Shown here: in pieces, positions 9,095 to 18,496 of the stretch
Position numbering within the stretch: the stretch's first letter is position 1
How the letters are laid out: each line of letters begins with the position of its first letter
Assembly (NCBI RefSeq): GCF_900104335.1
Contig: NZ_FMXT01000007.1
Coordinates: 41,400-105,399 of the forward strand
Direction of reading: 5' to 3'
Length of the DNA stretch: 64,000 bases
Source of the DNA: Pseudobutyrivibrio sp. YE44
GTDB taxonomy: Bacteria; Bacillota; Clostridia; Lachnospirales; Lachnospiraceae
Made by a program: the position numbers and the translations under genes
Notes under the pieces: generated by a model
The model's database searches: none
The model's input: only the letters and a program-made list of their open reading frames with translations
Told to the model about the DNA's origin: nothing

Positions 9095-11007
9095 ATCTTC
9101 TCAATTTCCTTCATCCAAAGATTAACTGCCGCATCACTTGGCATTCTAAAATCACCCCTTGGAGATAAAGTCACTGTACCAACCTTTGGTCCATCTGGCA
9201 TACAACTTCTCTTAAACTGCTGGGTGAAGAATCGCCAATAAAACTTCTTCATCCACTTGAGTATTTCCTCTTTGCCGTACTCATTTTCAAAGGATTTTTG
9301 TGCCAGTCTAAAAATCTTTGCCGGAGGGAAACCAAATCTGAGCATGTAATACAAGAAATAATCATGAAGCTCGTATGGACCTACCAAATCCTCTGTCTTC
9401 TGAGAAATCTTTCCGTCCTCATCTGGTGGCAAAAGCTCTGGGCTGACAGGAGTGTCAAAAATATCATTTAGTGTGCTACTAAGAACTCCTACAGTTCTGC
9501 TTGCTTCGTATTCCACCAGCCATCTTACAAGTGTCTTTGGAATAGATGAATTTACAGCGTACATTGACATATGGTCACCATTATATGTGGCCCATCCCAG
9601 GGCAAGCTCTGACAAATCACCTGTACCAATTACAATTCCTCCAAGCATATTTGCTTTATCCATAAGGATTTGGGTTCGTTCCCTAGCCTGTCCATTTTCG
9701 TAGGTGACATCATGATTGTTAGCGTCCTGTCCTATGTCTTCAAAGTGCTGACATACACTGGCTTTTATATTGATTTCTTCAAGTGTTGTGCCATAGGCTT
9801 CCGCTAGTCTGCAAGCATTTGTGTAGGTTCTGTCTGTAGTTCCAAAGCATGGCATTGTAATACAGTGGATTCCCTTTTTATCAAGACCAAGTCTGTCATA
9901 GGCATGAACAGTTACTATGAGAGCCAGTGTGGAATCAAGTCCCCCCGACAGTCCTATAACAACATTCTTGCAGCCAATATGTTTGATTCTGGTCATGAGT
10001 CCAACTGCCTGCATGGTAAGAATCTCCTCACATCGACTATCCAGATCATTTTTTACAGTGGGCACGAATGGCGTCTTTGGTGGAACAAATGTTATCTCGT
10101 TGTCCTCAAGTTTTAATGAAAAGTCCGACTCATAGCTGTCGCAATTCGTATTTACGATATATGTATTCATACGTCTGCGTTCATGCACAAGTCTATTCAC
10201 ATCCACATCAGCGATTATTATTTCATTGTCAAAAATTTTTGATTCCGCATATACGGTACCATTTTCAGCAATGATATTATGACCAGCAAAAACCATATCC
10301 TGTGTTGACTCTCCTACACCTGCATCAGCGTACGCATATGCGCAAAGAAGACTACCTGATTTTGACTTAATAAGATTTCTTCTGTAATCTGCTTTTCCAA
10401 TCACTTCATCACTTGCTGATAAATTGAAAATGATTGTAGCTCCGCTCTTAGCCAAATTCACTGATGGTGTTTCAGCAACCCAAAGATCCTCACAAATCTC
10501 AATTCCAAATTTAAGGTTATTTATCTCCTTACATGCAAAGATATGGTTGCTACAAAGCAATGTGACTCCTGCTGCGCCAAAGCTAATCTCCTCTGTAAGC
10601 CCATCATCTGCTGGAGTGAAATGTCTTAGTTCATAGAACTCACTATAGTTTGGAATATTTCGTTTTGCTGTGGCACCAATTACCTGCCCTGCTTTAATAA
10701 CAGCTGCAATATTATACAGCTTATTTTTCACTTGATATGGTAGGCCAACAATAGAAACAATATCCACTTCAGCTGTGGCGCTGGCAATGTGTTCCACTGC
10801 CTTTATCGAACCCTTCAGCAATACATCCTGCAGAAATAAATCACCACAGGTATATCCTGTTATACATAATTCTGGAAAGCAAATAATCTTTACGCCCTTA
10901 TTTGAAGCTTCCTTTACTAATCTTACTATCTCGTCTGCATTGTGTTTAGTATCAGCCACCTTAATATCTGGTGTTGCACAGGCTATTTTTATAAATCCAT
11001 CTTTCAC
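9091..11007 (-). CDS. nadE: Glutamine-hydrolysing NAD+ synthetase
   Basis: About 638 aa cytoplasmic enzyme converting deamido-NAD+, glutamine and ATP to NAD+. The N-terminal nitrilase-type glutaminase carries Glu in CFPELCITGYTCGDL, Lys in LPYQVKNKLYN and Cys in FGIEICEDLW. The C-terminal synthetase has the PP-loop GLSGGLDSTLALIV and the GTGDLSELALGW block. The GTG at 11007 is chosen because GGAAGG lies 9 nt upstream and homologues start at KDGFIK; an ATG 18 nt further upstream has no SD and abuts a terminator T-run. Confidence 0.94.
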   Translation of the reverse strand: MKDGFIKIACATPDIKVADTKHNADEIVRLVKEASNKGVKIICFPELCITGYTCGDLFLQDVLLKGSIKAVEHIASATAEVDIVSIVGLPYQVKNKLYNIAAVIKAGQVIGATAKRNIPNYSEFYELRHFTPADDGLTEEISFGAAGVTLLCSNHIFACKEINNLKFGIEICEDLWVAETPSVNLAKSGATIIFNLSASDEVIGKADYRRNLIKSKSGSLLCAYAYADAGVGESTQDMVFAGHNIIAENGTVYAESKIFDNEIIIADVDVNRLVHERRRMNTYIVNTNCDSYESDFSLKLEDNEITFVPPKTPFVPTVKNDLDSRCEEILTMQAVGLMTRIKHIGCKNVVIGLSGGLDSTLALIVTVHAYDRLGLDKKGIHCITMPCFGTTDRTYTNACRLAEAYGTTLEEINIKASVCQHFEDIGQDANNHDVTYENGQARERTQILMDKANMLGGIVIGTGDLSELALGWATYNGDHMSMYAVNSSIPKTLVRWLVEYEASRTVGVLSSTLNDIFDTPVSPELLPPDEDGKISQKTEDLVGPYELHDYFLYYMLRFGFPPAKIFRLAQKSFENEYGKEEILKWMKKFYWRFFTQQFKRSCMPDGPKVGTVTLSPRGDFRMPSDAAVNLWMKEIEKI

Positions 11008-11025
11008 TTTATTTTTCCTTCCCAT

Positions 11026-11061
11026 AAAAAAATAAAAGACGCCTGCTAAAAAGCAGACGTC
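11026..11061 (-). terminator. Intrinsic terminator of the YdcF-family gene
   Basis: GACGTCTGCT pairs with AGCAGGCGTC around TTTT (11038-11061) and is followed by TTTTATTTTTTT on minus. The nadE SD follows within about 5 nt of the T-run. Confidence 0.92.
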
Positions 11062-11125
11062 ATTGTCTTATGCAATTTTAATTCTTTTTATCTAATTTGG
11101 CAACATGGTGAGCCTGATGCAAGTT

Positions 11126-11863
11126 TTACTTAATAATATCTTTTAATATTCCAAAGGTTTCACGAACCATATTGTTTGGAAGGAATTGATATTCAGTGAA
11201 TGCAGCTATACCTGTGATTTCTGCATCTGTAGCTCTTTTCGCTAAAAGAGTTCCTCTGAAAAGATGAAAATTGTTGGTTACAATACCAATCTTAGTTGAG
11301 CTGTCATCATCTATCAAATCCAAAGCATTATTGATATTTTGTTTGGTATCTAGAGATTCTCTTTCTACAAGAATTCTATCTTCTGGAATGCCCTGCTCCA
11401 TAAGATATGCCTTGCCGCCTTCACCTTCACTGATTGATTCATTTGCCCCCTGTCCACCAGTAACAATGACAACCGTTTCTGGATTGCTGTTTAGATATTC
11501 TGCTGCTGCATCCAATCTAAACTTGTAAACAACACTTGGGCCCCAATCTCTCATTTGTGCCCCAAGGACAATGATGTAATCTGCCCCCTCATCACCTTTT
11601 GAAAAGAACTGAGTGAGTATGCAACCTTGACAGATAATGAATACAGTAAGTCCTACTGCTATGATTGCTCTAAAAATTTTTCTTATGATTTGGGGTACTT
11701 TTTCCCACAAGTTCTTCTTCTCCATGAACCATAGGAATCCAAAGAAGACTGCTGCAAAAATCCATATAATAAATGAAAATGTACCACTTCCTACCAAGAA
11801 AACAGTCGCTGAATATAGTAATGATAATACTGCAAGTGCAGCGTATGTAATTCTTTTAGCCAA
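11126..11863 (-). CDS. YdcF/SanA/ElyC-family membrane protein (DUF218)
   Basis: 245 aa. Two or three hydrophobic helices fill residues 1-80. The DUF218 domain follows: YIIVLGAQMRDWGPS, VIVTGGQGANESISEGE, ILVERESLDTKQNINNAL and IGIVTNNFHLFRGTLLAKR, all signature blocks. E. coli relatives affect envelope barrier function and undecaprenyl-carrier metabolism, but the reaction is unclear. It follows two GNAT genes with a 33-nt gap and ends at its own terminator. Confidence 0.88.
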   Translation of the reverse strand: MAKRITYAALAVLSLLYSATVFLVGSGTFSFIIWIFAAVFFGFLWFMEKKNLWEKVPQIIRKIFRAIIAVGLTVFIICQGCILTQFFSKGDEGADYIIVLGAQMRDWGPSVVYKFRLDAAAEYLNSNPETVVIVTGGQGANESISEGEGGKAYLMEQGIPEDRILVERESLDTKQNINNALDLIDDDSSTKIGIVTNNFHLFRGTLLAKRATDAEITGIAAFTEYQFLPNNMVRETFGILKDIIK

Positions 11864-11896
11864 TTTATTTATAACCCTTTCCTTTAGGCTAATCGC

Positions 11897-12391
11897 CTAA
11901 TTTTCTATATTTTTTATCATCACAAGAACTCTTGAAGTCTTATCTCCCCAGGTCAATTCCTGTTGCTCCTTGCCTTCGAATCCCATCTTTTCCCAAAAGG
12001 GAATCACATTAGGTTCATGGTCATTAACAACATCAATCCTGATAGTCTTTGCACCCGCATTAATCATCTGATTTTCAAACAATCTGAAGAGGGATTTTCC
12101 TCTTCCAGCTTTTTGATATTTAAAATCCAGCATCATTAGTGATAAATATGCAGACCCATCTTTTTGAAGCATATAGTCAAGCACACCAACTGGATTTTCT
12201 TCATCATAAACAATATTGGAAATAAATCCATGGTCTTTCATTTCATGTAATTCATTTGTAATGAACCCCCTATCAACACTATCTCTACCAATATGATGGA
12301 GCAAAAAATCTTTATTAGAATTATATATATTCAAAGCTGCATCAATATCAGCTTCATTACCTGTATTTTTTCTGATTATCATTTTTTCCAT
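11897..12391 (-). CDS. GNAT-family N-acetyltransferase
   Basis: 164 aa. The GNAT core shows LSLMMLDFKYQKAGRGKSLFRLFE (acetyl-CoA binding Q/RxxGxG loop), IRIDVVNDHEPNVIPFWEKM and a C-terminal strand in TSRVLVMIKN. The acetyl acceptor is unknown. It starts 6 nt after the upstream GNAT stop. ATG codons at 12391 and 12382 are both possible; the first is kept because it directly follows the preceding gene. Confidence 0.85.
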   Translation of the reverse strand: MEKMIIRKNTGNEADIDAALNIYNSNKDFLLHHIGRDSVDRGFITNELHEMKDHGFISNIVYDEENPVGVLDYMLQKDGSAYLSLMMLDFKYQKAGRGKSLFRLFENQMINAGAKTIRIDVVNDHEPNVIPFWEKMGFEGKEQQELTWGDKTSRVLVMIKNIEN

Positions 12392-12397
12392 CCGCTA

Positions 12398-12955
12398 CTA
12401 TAGCTTTTTATACATAGTTATCTCATCAATCCTTGTGCCATCATCTAATATAAATGCTTCCGGAAGGCGGCCCCATTCCACAAATCCCATCTTCTGATAT
12501 AGTCCTTGGGCTTTAATATTATCTGAAAGAACCCCAAGCTCCATGTACTGATATCCTGCAGACTTTGCGAATTTTATAGCATACTCCATAAGAATAGTGC
12601 CTAAGCCTTCACCATGATATTCTTTTCTGACGGCAAGGCCTACACTACAACGATGAGTTGTTTTCCTGCCTTTGCCTGCATTTCTGACAGCAATATTTCC
12701 AATTATTCTCTCGCCGTCAAAAATGGAAATCATTCCCTGTCGTTCATCTTCAAAAAGCTCTTTTTGCCTTTTCTTTTCAATAGTTATATCTTTATCTGTC
12801 AGGCCAACCTCATCTCCATATCTAGACATAAAATGAGTATCCTCAGATACCTGACGCATAAAATCAAGGAACTGCTCTGCATGGTCTGGACCAATAGGTG
12901 CAATTTTTAACTCTCTTCCGCTCTTACTAGTAATTTTTTCCGGTTCAAAATACAT
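12398..12955 (-). CDS. GNAT-family N-acetyltransferase (RimI/YhhY-like)
   Basis: 185 aa. The acetyl-CoA loop is in LAVRKEYHGEGLGTILMEYAI and the typical C-terminal block LGVLSDNIKAQGLYQKMGF is present. The sequence IGNIAVRNAGKGRKTTHRCSV is as in RimI/RimL-like broad GNATs. TAGGAGA precedes the ATG. It pairs with the downstream GNAT at a 6-nt gap, so the two are probably co-expressed. The substrate (protein N-terminus, amine or amino acid) is not predictable. Confidence 0.87.
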   Translation of the reverse strand: MYFEPEKITSKSGRELKIAPIGPDHAEQFLDFMRQVSEDTHFMSRYGDEVGLTDKDITIEKKRQKELFEDERQGMISIFDGERIIGNIAVRNAGKGRKTTHRCSVGLAVRKEYHGEGLGTILMEYAIKFAKSAGYQYMELGVLSDNIKAQGLYQKMGFVEWGRLPEAFILDDGTRIDEITMYKKL

Positions 12956-13019
12956 TTGATGTCTCCTATCTTCCGCTCATAAATAAATTATGATGATTAT
13001 AGCCAAACACACCCCTAAA

Positions 13020-13062
13020 ATCAACAAAAGACTTGGGATGGTAATCATTACCATCTCAAGTC
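13020..13062 (-). terminator. Intrinsic terminator of the esterase gene
   Basis: GACTTGAGATGGTAAT pairs with ATTACCATCCCAAGTC with one mismatch (13030-13062). On minus it is followed by TTTTGTTGATTTT. Confidence 0.88.
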
Positions 13063-13084
13063 TCCTACTAGCATTTTTAAATTA

Positions 13085-13825
13085 CTAATTAATAAAAAAA
13101 CTATAAATAGCTTCTGAAAGCTCTTCTAAATGATTCACGTAGCAGTGGTCTGCTCCGTGGATTGGAATAAGCTTTGCATTTTTATACAGCTTTTCTGCTT
13201 TCTCTGCATAGTCAAATGGAACCGTCTCATCCTCATCTCCGTGGATAATAAGTACTTCCTTTTCATATCTTTCGATTTCATCTTCTACATGAATAGTCTG
13301 TGCTACACGAATATAATCGCCACATAACCACCAACCATCATTTGAGTATGCCTTCTCAGGAATATGTTTTGGATCAAATGTAGTACCCAAGATCATACCT
13401 GCTCTACATATCTCTGGTATCATCCAAGCTGGCGACATAGGGATAATTGCCTTAAAGTCATCTGGACACATGCCACCCACAAGCATAGTAAGCAATCCAC
13501 CCTGAGAGTGACCGCATAAGTATAAATCTGTAACAAAGTCTAAAGACCTAGCATAATCTACTACAGAAAGTGCATTAGTTACCCACTTATAGAGTGTGTG
13601 CTTTTCAAATTCACCCTCACTTTGACCGTGGCCATACATTTCTACACGAAGTACAGCCACCTTAGCCTTAAGCATTGCATCCTTAACTGCAATAATGTGG
13701 TCTTCTTCCATATGACCGGTAAAGCCATGAATCAATATACAAAGAGGACACTTATCAGTGCCTTCAGGCTTTTCTAGCTTTGAATGTAATTTGATGCCAT
13801 CGCTTTCAATAAAAAATTCTTCCAT
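13085..13825 (-). CDS. Alpha/beta hydrolase, feruloyl/cinnamoyl esterase-like (Est1E-like)
   Basis: 246 aa, no signal peptide. The nucleophile Ser sits in LCGHSQGGLL, the acid Asp in IIHGDEDETVP, and the His in GADHCYVNH. The oxyanion region is CILIHGFTGHMEE. The order and spacing of these blocks and the DMYGHG-like segment (EMYGHGQSEGEFEKHTLYKW) closely resemble Est1E of Butyrivibrio proteoclasticus, which releases ferulic and related acids from plant-wall esters. Feruloyl esterase activity is inferred from that resemblance. SD AGGAGA precedes the ATG; a terminator follows. Confidence 0.85.
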   Translation of the reverse strand: MEEFFIESDGIKLHSKLEKPEGTDKCPLCILIHGFTGHMEEDHIIAVKDAMLKAKVAVLRVEMYGHGQSEGEFEKHTLYKWVTNALSVVDYARSLDFVTDLYLCGHSQGGLLTMLVGGMCPDDFKAIIPMSPAWMIPEICRAGMILGTTFDPKHIPEKAYSNDGWWLCGDYIRVAQTIHVEDEIERYEKEVLIIHGDEDETVPFDYAEKAEKLYKNAKLIPIHGADHCYVNHLEELSEAIYSFFIN

Positions 13826-13852
13826 AATATTCTTCTCCTATCTATTAATAAA

Positions 13853-13925
13853 TCGGAGTGACGCGAGTCGAACGCGCGGCCTCTACATCCCGAATGTAGC
13901 GCTCTACCAACTGAGCCACACCCCG
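13853..13925 (-). tRNA. tRNA-Pro (anticodon CGG)
   Basis: A full cloverleaf reads on minus. The acceptor is CGGGGTG/CACTCCG (one G-U), the D-arm GCTC...GAGC, the anticodon stem CTACA/TGTAG with loop TTCGGGA, a 5-nt variable loop, and the T-arm GCGCG/CGCGT with TTCGACT. G37 and the CGG anticodon identify proline reading CCG. The discriminator is A73; CCA is not encoded. A TATAAT box lies about 16 bp upstream of the mature 5' end. Confidence 0.97.
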
Positions 13926-13987
13926 AAAAACCCTCTTACAATTATAATCAATGAGAAGCTGTTTTTCTACATACAGTCATTTTCCAC

Positions 13988-14016
13988 TTGCTATTTTGGT
14001 TGGTATTTTTTACAAT
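13988..14016 (+). promoter_or_regulatory. Sigma-A type promoter of the small membrane protein gene
   Basis: TTGCTA (13988-13993), 17-bp spacer, TACAAT (14011-14016). The ATG at 14047 lies about 25 nt after the expected start site. Confidence 0.6.
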
Positions 14017-14046
14017 CTAAACATCGTTTTTAGAAAGGCAATATTT

Positions 14047-14448
14047 ATGAAAGATAAAAAATTTGAAAAACAAACTATACTATTCTTATTAAACTTTTTC
14101 CCTGCATTATTAATTATTATTTATGAGTTAGTATCGATGATAACTGATGTTGCATGGTTTATTCCTTTAACCATGATTTCAATCATTGTTATATCAATTC
14201 TAAACATTATTTTTACTGACCGCGATAAACATCATCGAAATGCATGGATGCTTATATTGGCATCTGCAGTTGCAGAAGTGATTGTGACAGCATTCCATTA
14301 TTTCTTAATCAGCTCAGATTCAGAGACTCCAGTTGTAGGATTCTTGTTCTGTGTTCTTTATGGCGGACTTGGACTTATATTCTTATTAATCGGAACATGG
14401 ACTAATCGATATAGAGAGTATCGAAAAAATTTAAAGGATGAAAAATAA
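14047..14448 (+). CDS. Small four-helix membrane protein, unknown function
   Basis: 133 aa from the ATG at 14047, chosen because AGAAAGG lies 8 nt upstream and the promoter at 13988-14016 excludes the longer in-frame reading. There are four hydrophobic segments (about 14-35, 37-58, 67-89, 98-120) separated by short charged turns, and a basic/acidic tail. I recognise no family. It is one of only three plus-strand genes here and is monocistronic, with a shared convergent terminator behind it. Confidence 0.8.
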   Translation: MKDKKFEKQTILFLLNFFPALLIIIYELVSMITDVAWFIPLTMISIIVISILNIIFTDRDKHHRNAWMLILASAVAEVIVTAFHYFLISSDSETPVVGFLFCVLYGGLGLIFLLIGTWTNRYREYRKNLKDEK

Positions 14449-14492
14449 AAACTCTTAATTATAACAAGATAATCAAACAATCCTTACACTAT

Positions 14493-14522
14493 TAAGGGCG
14501 CGGATTAATTTCCGCGCCCTTA
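14493..14522. terminator. Bidirectional hairpin between convergent genes
   Basis: A perfect 12-bp GC-rich stem (14493-14504 with 14511-14522) has loop TTAATT and lies between the convergent genes at 14448 and 14532. No long T-run follows on either side, so the call rests on position and stem strength. Confidence 0.7.
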
Positions 14523-14531
14523 GTATATCTC

Positions 14532-16199
14532 CTAAAACTTTTTCATCACATCATTAAACTCAACCATATCATATTTTCCATGGATAGCTTCAAAGTCATA
14601 CTTTTCCAGCTCATCCATTTTTGCTTTTATTTCAGACTGGCTGAGGCTTTCATCTTTTGCAGTGTAAGTAGATGTGCCCTTGGCCTTTGCTAAAGCCTCG
14701 TCTGTCATTTCATCTTCAGAAGGATATCCATTACCATCTAAATCGTCGTAATTGTCCATATTCAAGCAATAATCCCATGAAACCTCACTGCCATGAACAG
14801 ACATATAGTTTAAAAAGCAAATTAATCCAGCATAATCAGAATTACTATATCTAATGCAATTCTTCTTTGGAGCATACTCATAGTCAACAACTCCAGCTGC
14901 ACCATAACCAAAATCGTTAGCAAGAGGAACAGAATGACCATCCTTAAAGCTATAAAGCTTTAAATAATAACCCTCATTATCAACAACCAGCTCTGGCACA
15001 TCATCCTCATCTAAATAGATTAGATTGTATTTATATTTTCCCTCAAGATTGCAGATGCGAACAACCTGTGCGTATGCATCCTTCCAAGTCTTGTATTCTG
15101 CAGACTGATTATCACCTAAGAGATATGATTTAACATTTGGAATAGTAAGCTCCTCAGAGTAATAATTAGTTATCCAGTTGGAGGCATCAGTAAGATAGTT
15201 GTAACCTTCCACGTCGTAAAAGACACCATACTCATAAAGACCTACATGCTCTTTGCCATTAGCATCCTCTGCTACAACCACAATGTCATCTGCACCATCT
15301 GCTGTGAAATCAAAAATTCCAACAGCCTTTATGGTGGTAAAATCAATAGACATATTGTCAGCATCCCCATACCAGGTGCCAAGCCAGTCAAAGCGTTTTC
15401 CATCAACAGTGACAATCATATGAGCCGCTGCTCCTGTCTCGCTATTACCTTGATAAGTAATTAAGCGCCCAGGATTGTCATGACCTGGAACCTTTATATC
15501 GAAGGTCTGATTTGGATCATTGCCTACCTCCCAGAACCACTCATTAGAAATCATCTTGTAGTCATCGCCATTTTTAACAAAGGTCACTTCTATATCTGGA
15601 TAGTCACAATAGTTGGAATTGTCATCCTCCAAATATTGATTTTTCATTTGGATTACATACTGGTCGTTAAGCTTCTTGCCACTTTGGCAGCTGTAATTCA
15701 CCCAATTTGAATCTCCATGTAAGGAATAGTAGGAATCGTACTCCTTGACATATTCGAAGTCGATTTTATCCTTAATATCCTCATAGGAAGCGTCTGTATG
15801 AGACTCAACAAAACTCTTTATATCCTCTGCTCTAAGGGTAACCAAATCACCACACTCTTCACCATCCGCTACTCCTATCTGCTTATAGAATGCGTTCTTT
15901 TCATCCTCAGAAACATCTTTGGCAGAAATGCCCGCTCCTAAATAAAGTACCTCGCCCCATTCGATTTCACTGGCATCTTTAAAAGGCTTCACTAAGAAAC
16001 CGTTGTATTCCTCAGTGGCAAATAGCTTTGTAAATGAATCTAACTCCTCCTGAGTTAAATCCACAGCCTCAGCCGAATCCTTTATTTCTTCAGCCTGGAT
16101 TTCTGGCTCTGAGTTATCCACAGCTTCTTCATTTTTACCGCAGGCTAATAAACAGGTAGCCATTGTGATTGTTAATATAAACCAGAATCTTTTCTTCAT
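14532..16199 (-). CDS. Large lipoprotein of a paralogous family, unknown function
   Basis: 555 aa. The lipobox LLACG is at about residues 17-21, followed by an acidic low-complexity linker. The body contains a LTQEELDSFTKLFATEEYNG start block, an ITYQGNSETGAAAHMIVTVDGK block, a VCBS/FG-GAP-like FDFTADGADDIVVVAED, and a LIYLDEDDVPELVVD element of the Asp-rich DxDxxPEL type. The same blocks in the same order occur in the lipoprotein at 57095-59041, so the two are paralogues. It is extracytoplasmic and membrane-anchored; the Asp motifs suggest calcium binding. It stands alone between two terminators. Confidence 0.85.
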   Translation of the reverse strand: MKKRFWFILTITMATCLLACGKNEEAVDNSEPEIQAEEIKDSAEAVDLTQEELDSFTKLFATEEYNGFLVKPFKDASEIEWGEVLYLGAGISAKDVSEDEKNAFYKQIGVADGEECGDLVTLRAEDIKSFVESHTDASYEDIKDKIDFEYVKEYDSYYSLHGDSNWVNYSCQSGKKLNDQYVIQMKNQYLEDDNSNYCDYPDIEVTFVKNGDDYKMISNEWFWEVGNDPNQTFDIKVPGHDNPGRLITYQGNSETGAAAHMIVTVDGKRFDWLGTWYGDADNMSIDFTTIKAVGIFDFTADGADDIVVVAEDANGKEHVGLYEYGVFYDVEGYNYLTDASNWITNYYSEELTIPNVKSYLLGDNQSAEYKTWKDAYAQVVRICNLEGKYKYNLIYLDEDDVPELVVDNEGYYLKLYSFKDGHSVPLANDFGYGAAGVVDYEYAPKKNCIRYSNSDYAGLICFLNYMSVHGSEVSWDYCLNMDNYDDLDGNGYPSEDEMTDEALAKAKGTSTYTAKDESLSQSEIKAKMDELEKYDFEAIHGKYDMVEFNDVMKKF

Positions 16200-16290
16200 A
16201 TCATTCCCGCTTTCTTATGCACTTTTACAATATCTATATCCACATAATTTCTTCAATGGTAACACTTATGATTTAGAAATACAAAGGCAT

Positions 16291-16324
16291 AAAAATACTC
16301 CTACCTAATAAAATAGGCAGGAGT
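16291..16324 (-). terminator. Intrinsic terminator of glnN
   Basis: ACTCCTGCCTA pairs with TAGGTAGGAGT with one mismatch (16297-16324), followed on minus by ATTTTTATG. Confidence 0.9.
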
Positions 16325-16336
16325 CGTAATTTAGAT

Positions 16337-18457
16337 TTATACTTCAAAAATCATATCGCCGTAGCTTGGCATTGGCCATGCTTCCTTGTCTACAATCATC
16401 TCAAGGGCATCAACAGGCTTTCTTAATGCTTCCATAGCTGTAACTACTTCATCATGGTAGAAGTTTGCCTTTTCACAGCTTGAAGCCTTCAGGTTGTATG
16501 CCTTTTCGTTAATCTCCTTAAGGTGAACAAGTGCTTCCTTAGACTCGCGGAGATAATTTGAAAGCTTAATCAAAAGCTCCTTCTGAGTGCTAACATCTGC
16601 CTCTGGACAAGCATCTGCAATTGTGCCGATAGAAAGCCCAAGCTCTGTAGCATAGCTGATAACAGCTGGAATAATCTGCTTAGAAGCCATATCAATCATT
16701 GTACGAGCCTCAATGTTGATAGACTTGATATACTGCTCATATTCGATTTCGGCACGAGACTCAAGCTCTACCTTAGAGAATACGTTGAACTTCTCAAACA
16801 TCTTTACAGTTGCATCTGTTGTAAGAGCAGGAATTGCCTCAACAAAGGAATTGATTGCTGGAAGACCACGCTTCTCTGCTTCCTCAATCCACTCTGGACC
16901 ATATCCATTTCCGTTAAATACAATACGCTGATGATCTGTAGCAAGCTTCTTGATCATGTCATGAACTGCTGCATCAAAGTCATCTGCCTTTTCAAGAACA
17001 TCACATGCCTCACAAAGAGCTTCTGCCATAATTGTATTAAGAACTACGTTTGGTTCACCAACTGAATCCTGTGAACCTGGCATTCTGAACTCGAACTTAT
17101 TTCCTGTGAAAGCAAATGGTGATGTACGGTTTCTATCTGTAGCATCCTTTCTGAAATCAGGAAGAGTCTTAACACCAGTAGCAAGCTTCTCACCCTTCTT
17201 AGACTTTGTGGCTGTACCAGTTGAAATAAGCTGTGTAAGCACATCCTCAAGCTGCTCTCCAAGATATACAGAAATGATAACTGGAGGTGCCTCATTTCCG
17301 CCGAGACGCTGATCGTTACCAACATCTGCTGCAGACTCACGAAGAAGAGCTGCATGTCTATCTACTGCTTTAAGTACAAGGCAAAGGATAAGTAAGAACT
17401 GGATGTTCTCGTGTGGTGACTTGCCTGGCTCAAAAAGATTGATGCCATCGTCTGTAACAAGCGACCAGTTGTCATGCTTACCTGAACCATTTACGCCATT
17501 GAATGGCTTTTCATGAAGAAGACACTGTAAGCCGTGACGGTTTGCCACCTTACGAAGAGTCTCCATAATAATCTGATTATGATCTACTGCCACATTACAC
17601 TGCGCATAAATAGGAGCAAGCTCGTGCTGAGCTGGTGCAACCTCATTGTGCTGTGTCTTTGATGAAACACCAAGCTTCCAAAGCTCGATATTAACATCAC
17701 GCATATAGCCAGCGATACGCTCTGGAATAGTTCCAAAATAGTGATCGTCCATTTCCTGTCCCTTTGGAGGCATTGCTCCAAAAAGTGTACGACCTGTATA
17801 CATCAAATCTTTACGTGCAAGATACATTTCACGGTCAATAAGGAAGTATTCCTGCTCTGCACCTACAGATGGAATTACACGCTTAGAAGTTGTGTTGCCA
17901 AAGAGTCTAAGTAATCTGATAGCCTGCTCAGAAACAACCTCCATTGAACGAAGGAGTGGAGTCTTCTGATCAAGAGCCTCACCTGTGTATGAACAGAAAG
18001 CTGTTGGAATGCAAAGTGTTGCTCCTGCAGCATCCTGACGAACGAAAGCAGGTGATGTAGGATCCCAAGCTGTGTAGCCTCTAGCCTCGAAAGTAGCTCT
18101 AAGTCCACCTGATGGGAATGAAGAAGCATCTGGCTCGCCCTTAATTAATTCCTTACCTGAAAAGCTCATTAAAACCTTGCCTGATGGCAATGGTGCAGAA
18201 ATGAAGGAATCATGCTTTTCAGCTGTAATACCAGTAAGTGGCTGGAACCAGTGTGTATAGTGTGTAGCGCCCTTTTCAATAGCCCATTCTTTCATCTCAT
18301 GAGCAATTACATCAGCGGTCTCAATATCAAGTTCTTTGCCTTCAGAGATGGTCTGCTTGAGCTTCTGATATGTCTTCTTTGGGAGGCGTTCCTGCATAAC
18401 GGTGTCATTAAATACGTTCTCACCAAAGATGTCTGCTACATTAAAATATTCTTCCAT
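16337..18457 (-). CDS. glnN: Glutamine synthetase type III
   Basis: 706 aa cytoplasmic enzyme, the size of GSIII (about 700 aa, versus 440-470 for GSI). It forms glutamine from glutamate, ammonia and ATP. GSIII hallmarks include [61 protein letters not shown] and [25 protein letters not shown] is 10 nt before the ATG. The gap to the upstream aldolase gene holds a series of hairpins, the last of which is terminator-like and close to the SD; this suggests leader control, although nothing in it matches a riboswitch I know. Confidence 0.96.
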   Translation of the reverse strand: MEEYFNVADIFGENVFNDTVMQERLPKKTYQKLKQTISEGKELDIETADVIAHEMKEWAIEKGATHYTHWFQPLTGITAEKHDSFISAPLPSGKVLMSFSGKELIKGEPDASSFPSGGLRATFEARGYTAWDPTSPAFVRQDAAGATLCIPTAFCSYTGEALDQKTPLLRSMEVVSEQAIRLLRLFGNTTSKRVIPSVGAEQEYFLIDREMYLARKDLMYTGRTLFGAMPPKGQEMDDHYFGTIPERIAGYMRDVNIELWKLGVSSKTQHNEVAPAQHELAPIYAQCNVAVDHNQIIMETLRKVANRHGLQCLLHEKPFNGVNGSGKHDNWSLVTDDGINLFEPGKSPHENIQFLLILCLVLKAVDRHAALLRESAADVGNDQRLGGNEAPPVIISVYLGEQLEDVLTQLISTGTATKSKKGEKLATGVKTLPDFRKDATDRNRTSPFAFTGNKFEFRMPGSQDSVGEPNVVLNTIMAEALCEACDVLEKADDFDAAVHDMIKKLATDHQRIVFNGNGYGPEWIEEAEKRGLPAINSFVEAIPALTTDATVKMFEKFNVFSKVELESRAEIEYEQYIKSINIEARTMIDMASKQIIPAVISYATELGLSIGTIADACPEADVSTQKELLIKLSNYLRESKEALVHLKEINEKAYNLKASSCEKANFYHDEVVTAMEALRKPVDALEMIVDKEAWPMPSYGDMIFEV

Positions 18458-18496
18458 TAATTATGTATCCTTTCGCGCAAAATTACAAAATAATAG

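Noticed and set aside
11008..11025. ATG at 11025 as nadE start
   Set aside because: It lies in the T-run of a terminator without SD; the GTG at 11007 has GGAAGG at proper spacing and matches homologues.
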